Shown piece after piece: positions 58,383 to 64,000 of a DNA stretch of 64,000 nucleotides. Location of the stretch: assembly GCA_030248215.1 (NCBI GenBank), contig JASANG010000048.1, positions 62,001 to 126,000 of the forward strand, in the 5' to 3' direction. Source of the stretch: Enoplolaimus lenunculus (taxonomy: Eukaryota > Nematoda > Enoplea > Enoplida > Thoracostomopsidae). A model generated the notes under the pieces. The model ran no database searches, was not told where the DNA came from, and worked only from the letters and a program-made list of their open reading frames with translations. How positions within the stretch are numbered: the first letter of the stretch is position 1; the number at the start of each line of letters is the position of its first letter. The translations under genes and the position numbers were made by a program.

Positions 58383-59127
58383 GTTTTTATATATGCCGTA
58401 TATTTTGAACGTAGATGTTACTATACACGAAATCATTTTTATAAAGTTCAGTTCTGAGCTGCACTGGTGTATATCTGACATCAAGGCTCAAAAATGATTG
58501 AATTTCTAATGCATGTGTGACTACAGCAATATTTTGAATTTTCCAATATTAAATGCTAACTTGTCTTAATTTAGAGCACCACACTTAATTGTTTGCAACG
58601 CGCATTTGCCCTTTACAACAAATAAATCATTGATAAAAACTATAAGCGCAGTTTTAGTATTCTGAAAACAGGACATTTTGTTAAACTGTCGACGTGTGTT
58701 AAACCGAGGCTGTGTAGTGTCCGAACGTATGTTTTAGACAGTTATATATACTTGCATGGGACCAAGTTGGCCCCATTATCCAAGGTGGAAAACTTATGAC
58801 CAGGAGTGCAGCTTAATAGCCACTCTTATATGACGGCTTAGAATTTCGCTGGTTTGGCAGGAAAAATCACATGCATAATTTTGGCTGGGAAAAGTGGAAA
58901 ATTCAGACGCCTGAGTACTCGCTAGTTCGGTAAGGAAAGTTAGATGTGTTGGCGAGGTTCGGAAAGCAGTAAAGTGGGAAAGTTAAACGTATAGGTTTTC
59001 CAAGGTTTTGTAGGTAAGGAACTGCTTTAGTTGGTCTGGCTGGAAAATTGTGATGTGTGGTTCGGTTCGGAAAATGGGAAAAGTGGAAAATTCGAGCCTA
59101 CTCAGGTATATGATTCCTTTCGGTTGG

Positions 59128-59328
59128 TACAAAAAATTGTGAGTCAAATTGATACTCTCCGAAATATAGGCGTTTCCCGACCACAAAAACCTGAGTCAAA
59201 ATTCGACTCCGCCTGAGTCAAATTCGACTCAGTTTGAGTCTGGCGGAGTTGAATTTTGACTCAGTGTGTGCAGTCAGGAAAAGCCTGCTTCGGAGAGAGT
59301 CAATTTGACTCACCATTCTTTGCAGTGT
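59128..59328. mobile_element. Palindromic MITE family C inside the satellite
   Basis: Left caaaaaattgtgagtcaaat after TA, right cattctttgcagtg before TA. The centre has gactcagtttgagtctggc. The hairpin arms are slightly diverged. Confidence 0.7.
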
Positions 59329-59341
59329 AGGAAAAATTAGA

Positions 59342-59553
59342 GCGGTCCATGTAAAGATCAGGGCCGAACGCTTTTGTGTGGGACTAGAAAAGAAAAAGCA
59401 TAAGCTTTAGACTATTTTGCTTGGATTAGGCTTAGGCTTAGGCTTAGGCTTAGGAATATGTTCATTCGTACGCTTAGGATTAGGCTTGGGCTTAGGCTTA
59501 GGCTTAGGAATATGCTTATAATACTGTTCCGCCCCGGCTCTTACTTTGGCCAT
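59342..59553. mobile_element. MITE family A with the cleanest TTAGGC arrays
   Basis: ggtccatgtaaagatcaggg at the left and cggctcttactttggcc at the right. Inside are runs such as taggcttaggcttaggctta (from about 59418) and a second run from about 59480, separated by gaatatgttcattcgtacg. Confidence 0.7.
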
Positions 59554-60130
59554 TACTAGCTGTGGGCGAGGTTCGTAAAACGGGAAAGTGGAAAATTTGA
59601 ACGCTTGTTTTGATGTGGTATGATAGGAAAAATATGAAGCGTAGGTTTGGTTTCCAAAATGGGATAGGTGGAAAATTTGAACACAGAGATTTTCCCTTGG
59701 TTGGTAGGAAAAATCTGGTGCGAAGGTATTGTTTCGAAAACGGGAAAATTGGAAAATTCAAAATGCATAGTTTTTCCCTGGAATAGGTAGGGAAAATATG
59801 AAGTGTAGGTTTTGTTTGGAAAACGGGAATAGTGAGGAATATTTAAAATGTTCAGGATTTCGTGGTTAGGCAAATAAATTCTGAATCGTAAGTTTGCTTA
59901 GAAAACGGGAAAAGTAGAAAATTTAAACGCATAAGTTTTCCCAGCAAAAATTATGCTTGTGATCGTTCTTTACCAAACCAGCAGGATTCTTAGCTGTCAT
60001 ACGGGAGTTGCTACACTTCACATTTCCCCTACCATACCATGAAAATTTAGTCGTTTTAATTTTCCATTTTTCCGTTTTCCAAACAAATTTTACGCTTCGA
60101 ATTTTTCCCACGAGACCTGAGAATATCCAG

Positions 60131-61825
60131 GCGTTTTTATTCCGGCAATTTTGTAGTTTCTCGTTGTCACTACGCAAGTGTGGAGGGGGTAGTAACTTTT
60201 GCACTTATAACATGAAATGTTTTGTTATCCTAGTACGAAAATTTTTTGGTCAATTTTGCGTTATGGTCCACAGTCGGGTTGCCGCCCCCTGCCACCTTGC
60301 GATTTGAAGGGATACTAAGCGGGATGGAGGTCTGACGCCCCTCAAGCCCCCTGCACTAAGCATTTTATTATTGAAACTGTTAAAATGACTGAAAGAGTTT
60401 TGGACAGTTTGGTGTTCAAACCGCGACAAAACGTCACGAAAACCGTGAGAAATTGCTTTTTCTCAGGCTCCCGTCATCGCGAAGGTTGACATGAGCTATA
60501 GTGGAACCACTCAAGCGTCGAAGCGAGTCCGAAGCCATTATGCCGTTTTAGTGCTAAACCTTTATTTAAATACAATGCAAATGGTTTCCTAATCAAACCA
60601 GAATTCAGGTTCGTAATAGTCGATTAAACGTATAACCCTTCTCTTTCTTCGGTAAAAAGATACAAGCGTACTCTGCAAAAATGGTGAGCCAGATTGACTC
60701 TCTCCGAAATATACTTTTCCGGATTACACAAACTGAGCCAAAAATTCGACCCAGCCAGAGTCAAATTCGACTCACTGAGCGAGGTTTTGCGTACAAAACG
60801 AAAAATTGGATAATGTTAACCTTTATATAGGCTTTCAGTTGGTTAGGTGGTTCAGGCTTTAGGTTTACGCCCAGGCTAAGGTATGCGCTTAGTGTCAGAA
60901 TAAGGATTAAGATAAGTTCAGGTCTTGGCTTACGCTTAAGTCTACGCTTTAGATCAAGGATTAGGCTTAAGTTTAGCGTTAAATTTAGGATTATGTTTAT
61001 ACTCTCTAGGCTTAGGCCTCGTTTTATACTTGGGATTTAAGTTTAGGCTTTCCTCAAAATGCTTAGCCTTAACCAAAGGTTAATTCCTAATTAATATGAG
61101 GTTTTTCGGCTTAGAAGTTTCATTTTATCTGTTTTCGGAACAAAATTTTCCAATTTTCAAGTTTTTGAAATTTATACGCATAGTTTTACCTTCCAGTACC
61201 CACCATTTATGCAGCGAATGTTCGCCAGAGTTTAAACGTGAAATCTATTTTAACTGCAATCTTTAAGTACAGATGCAACAAACCTTAAAGGTTAACTAGT
61301 ACACGTAATTGCACACATATGCCACTCGACTATTAAGGCTTCAATGGCCCTAGGCTAAATGGTTGCCTGGTCCTTCAAAGTGAACAAAATTTAAAAATCT
61401 ACTTTTTGAAAAGCTGTAGTGCTTCGCAGATCTATAAAACACATCAGAAACTACAGGCATTCTCAATGCACACACTCTTAATTTGTATATGTAACGTAAA
61501 TAAAAAACGTTGGAACGCTACCCAAAATACGTATGTGGGGCATTGCAGCTTTGAAAGATAAATGTCACGATGTAAACTGGTAATAAAAATAACAAAAACA
61601 TTGCGAAATCCCGCATAGCATCAAATTATATAAGCTAGAAAAGTTAATTTTCTGTGTCACTATTGCTCTCCAACTTACTCTCAGAACATGTATTCCTATA
61701 GCTTTATTTCAACTTTATAAAGGCTTAGGCTTAGTAAAATCGTGGTTATGCTTTGAACGTACATATTAAAAAGAAACCTATAGTTCACTACCATTCTTTG
61801 GCTGTTTTTAACTCATTGTCCGTGA
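60131..61825. other. Intergenic: half palindromic MITE and degenerate hexamer tract
   Basis: 60671-60790 is the left half of a family C element (ctgcaaaaatggtgagcc). About 60820-61080 is a degenerate ttaggc/tacgct tract without recognisable ends. Near 61.53 kb, aaaatacgtatgtggggcat matches 22.35 kb. No gene was seen. Confidence 0.5.
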
Positions 61826-62081
61826 GGCTAATACTTTTAGAGGCGTAACAGTAGATTAAGCGTATTCCGTTACTTTTAATGACGTAACAGTAGATTAAGC
61901 GTATTCCGTTACCTTCAATGGCGTAACAGTAGATTAAGCGTATTCCTAACTCTAAAACCTAAGCCTAAGCGTTGCAAAAATGTGTTCCTAAGCCTAAGCA
62001 AAAAATGTAATCTACAATCTAAGCCTACTCTTTTTTATAGACCCACTGGAAACCTGGACGCCCCTTAAAGTAACATGGGCC
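61826..62081. mobile_element. MITE family B with internally triplicated left end
   Basis: The segment ggcgtaacagtagattaagc plus gtattccgttactttta is present three times in tandem at the left. The right end is normal (ggacgccccttaaagtaaca tgggcc). Flanks gtccgtga and gtctctga match at six of eight bases. Confidence 0.8.
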
Positions 62082-62677
62082 GTCTCTGATATACTACTAG
62101 AGACTTGTTGGCACAAACCAACCAATCAGAAACCTTTCAAGACCGCTGCTTTGTACCGGCACTGGCGTATACGTCGCTTAAAAGCATTTTAAGCTTTCTC
62201 GGAAATTTGCGGAAAAACCGAGAGAAAAAACAGTTGTTTCCATGTTTTCAATTTCGTTTCGCTTTCAATATTTTGAAAGCAAAACGGTATAGTCTTTTAT
62301 TTGTTTGCCATGCCTCGCATGGCACCAAAGATTTTAGCAACAATACGTATTGGTATATGTTTTGCTTTTAGTGGCTTACAAACAGTATACAGGCTTAATA
62401 GCTATGAACTCGAAAAATAGCTGTTAGCTTTATATAGTGCAACGGTATGCTTCGGTAAAGGTTCAAAGAGTTATTAGGGTACAACATGGACGTCGACGTT
62501 GGGATTAGGATCTGGCAAAAAAATCGACGTTTTGGAAATTTTGTTTAGGTTCCGGCAATTTCGGTAGTGAAATTTTTCGTTTTTTACAAGTGTAATGCAT
62601 TTCGGTGAGTTTATGCGTTACTTTGGGACAATATTGGTTGCGAGGATTTTACAATAAGGAGAATAAAATCAAATTTT
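62082..62677. other. Intergenic, with a hAT-like MITE end at about 62476
   Basis: agggtacaacatggacgtcg and the following gttccggcaatttcggtag resemble the 57.84 kb family. No gene was recognised. Confidence 0.35.
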
Positions 62678-62931
62678 CACTGTAAATTCGAGTGAGTTGA
62701 ATTTAACTCTAAATGAGTTGAATCACTCAGCCTGAGTTAGGATTATTAGAACTTACAATTATGAGTTCACTCAATTCATTCTAATTTAAATCATCAACTT
62801 TCGCGTAATCAACTCAACTCATTATGACAATCAACTCAACTCAGAGTGAGTAAAAGTTTACTGTTGTTAACTCAGAAATAAAACTAACTTTCCGTCTGAA
62901 TTGCTCAATTAACTCACTGGAATTTACAGTG
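62678..62931. mobile_element. MITE family L, termini CACTGTAAATTC, GAGTTGA-rich
   Basis: The inverted ends cactgtaaattcgagtgagt and aactcactggaatttacagtg (254 bp) enclose many gagttgaa/ttcaactc half-sites. It resembles the TA-flanked family C in style but differs in sequence. Confidence 0.7.
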
Positions 62932-63249
62932 TTGGCAACACTGTTAGTTTTACTCGAATTTGAAAATTTTTGCATATATGGCTGTTTCTTGAAGTTGTCA
63001 TTTTATAAAAAATGATTTCGCACGCAACATTTAAACGTTTCAACAATGAATGAATTGTCAAAACCAGCAATTTACTAAAAGACTAAGTATTCACATGTTT
63101 CCCCCCAAAAAATTTTTTCGGGGCCTTGAAATTTTTTATAATTTTTTGACCTTAAAACTGAAGAGCTACAGCTTTATAGCTGCTGTGCCGTTTGTTCCAA
63201 AGCTATGAGGTCTTTGTGACTATCGAGGTAAATACTTACCAATGGTGTG

Positions 63250-63696
63250 CACTGTAATTTTGACCCATGGTACTTTGAGGGGCGTCCAGGTTTCTGGTGG
63301 GTCTATTAAAGTGTAGGCTTACATTCTAGACTACATTTTTTGCTTAGACTTAGGCTTAGGCTTAGGAATACGCTTTTGCACCGATTAGGCTTAGGCTTAG
63401 GCTTAGGAATATGTTTAATCTACTGTTACGCCCCTTAAAGTAACACTGACCGTAATTTTCGATGAGTTAATCAACTCAAAAGGCGAACTAATAGTCATTT
63501 CTGGTTATTTCTGAGTTAATAAAACAAAACATTAACTCGCTGTGGGCTAATTTAATTCGGGGCTAAGTTGATTAATTAACTCAGAATGAGTTCAATTCAA
63601 AATTCTGAGCTCTGAGAGACCTAATTCCGAGCTCAGGCTTCTGAGTGAATTCAACTCATTCTGAGTTAAAACCAACTCATTATGGAGTTTGCAGTG
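63250..63696. mobile_element. MITE family L copy split by a family B insertion
   Basis: cactgtaatttt at 63250 resumes as gtaattttcgatgagttaat at 63452 and ends gagtttgcagtg at 63696. The interrupting element is the family B MITE at 63262-63451. Confidence 0.75.
63262..63451. mobile_element. MITE family B nested in family L, perfect 8-bp target duplication
   Basis: gacccatggtactttgaggg and the mirrored cccttaaagtaacactgacc, flanked by identical gtaatttt (63254-63261 and 63452-63459). Interior taggcttaggcttaggaata appears twice. 190 bp. Confidence 0.88.
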
Positions 63697-63929
63697 TGAC
63701 CCAGTGATTTTCACGTATGAAATCAGACATAAAACACGTCATGCATATTTGATTAGGTTCAGTCGGGCAGCCAATTATATACCACAGACAAGAAAATATC
63801 TACCTCATGAATTATTCACCAGTTTATTTTTATTTGGTTCTGCATTTTTTAGGCATTTAATATCCATTATCACTGTCAGAACTGCACGGTCGGGGCAACT
63901 CCCTTCCCGAAACAGATTTATCTAATTTC

Positions 63930-64000
63930 TCCCAAAAAGGCCACCCGGGAATCCAACCCCCGACCCCCCCCCCCGGAGGGCGCCACCCCCCCCCCCGGCA
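63930..64000. other. C-homopolymer-rich window end, probable low-quality sequence
   Basis: Repeated runs of ten or more C with gggcgccac-like fillers, unlike anything else in the window. This looks like the degraded end of a read or contig rather than biology. Confidence 0.6.

Larger units (their letters stand above)
58840..60130. repeat. Diverged satellite, units of about 75-80 bp
   Basis: The phrase gaaaacgggaaaagtggaaaat, shortened and mutated, recurs with ggtaggaaaaatatgaagcg and gtaggtttggtttccaaaat as spacing text. One inverted unit lies at about 60040-60110 (ttttccgttttccaaac). The MITEs at 59126-59553 are inserted in it. Confidence 0.65.

Overview
This is a eukaryotic, intron-bearing, AT-rich genomic segment with three host genes set among many short inverted-repeat transposons. 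Degenerate arrays of the hexamer TTAGGC, the nematode telomere repeat, occur again and again inside these transposons. Splice acceptors are mostly short TTTCAG, TTTTAG or TTTAAG sites, and the first coding exons of two genes lie just downstream of such an acceptor, as expected with a 5'UTR intron or spliced-leader trans-splicing. I infer a metazoan, most likely a nematode with a repeat-rich genome. The species cannot be named from sequence alone.

Region 1 (1-4.9 kb, minus strand) holds the first ten coding exons of an SCYL2-type pseudokinase; its 3' end lies beyond the window. Region 2 (5-8.8 kb) has tRNA-derived SINE copies, a 5'-truncated LINE with an intact-looking reverse transcriptase frame and a TGAT-repeat tail, and a hAT-like fragment. 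Region 3 (8.87-18.7 kb, plus strand) is a five-exon gene of about 2,194 residues. Its F-box and leucine-rich repeats match the C-terminus of KDM2A/KDM2B, but no JmjC, CXXC or PHD domain is visible, and it has a 965-residue tail with both RVxF and SILK PP1-docking motifs. Region 4 (18.7-38.3 kb) has no recognisable gene and is a mosaic of MITEs, nested insertions, tandem duplications and a 24-bp minisatellite. Region 5 (38.5-53.3 kb, plus strand) is an eleven-exon gene of about 2,119 residues with an N-terminal FHA domain and a C-terminal PHD finger, the TCF19 layout. The two domains are separated by about 1,900 residues of Gln-, Asn-, Ser- and Thr-rich sequence including a 37-Gln run. Region 6 (53.3-64 kb) is again repeats, including a diverged satellite, an AT microsatellite, hAT-like MITEs with exact 8-bp target duplications and TA-flanked palindromic MITEs. 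The last ~40 bases are C-rich homopolymers that look like a low-quality contig end.

The most unusual features are: (1) at least three MITE families with different termini but a common interior of telomere-type hexamers; (2) a KDM2-type F-box/LRR protein without a demethylase and with a predicted PP1-binding tail; and (3) a greatly expanded, prion-like TCF19 homologue with a compressed final zinc-ligand pair. The three host genes are unrelated in function, though the second and third both look like chromatin or nuclear regulators. Exon joins were worked out by hand from splice sites, reading phase and family alignment from memory, with no transcript data.
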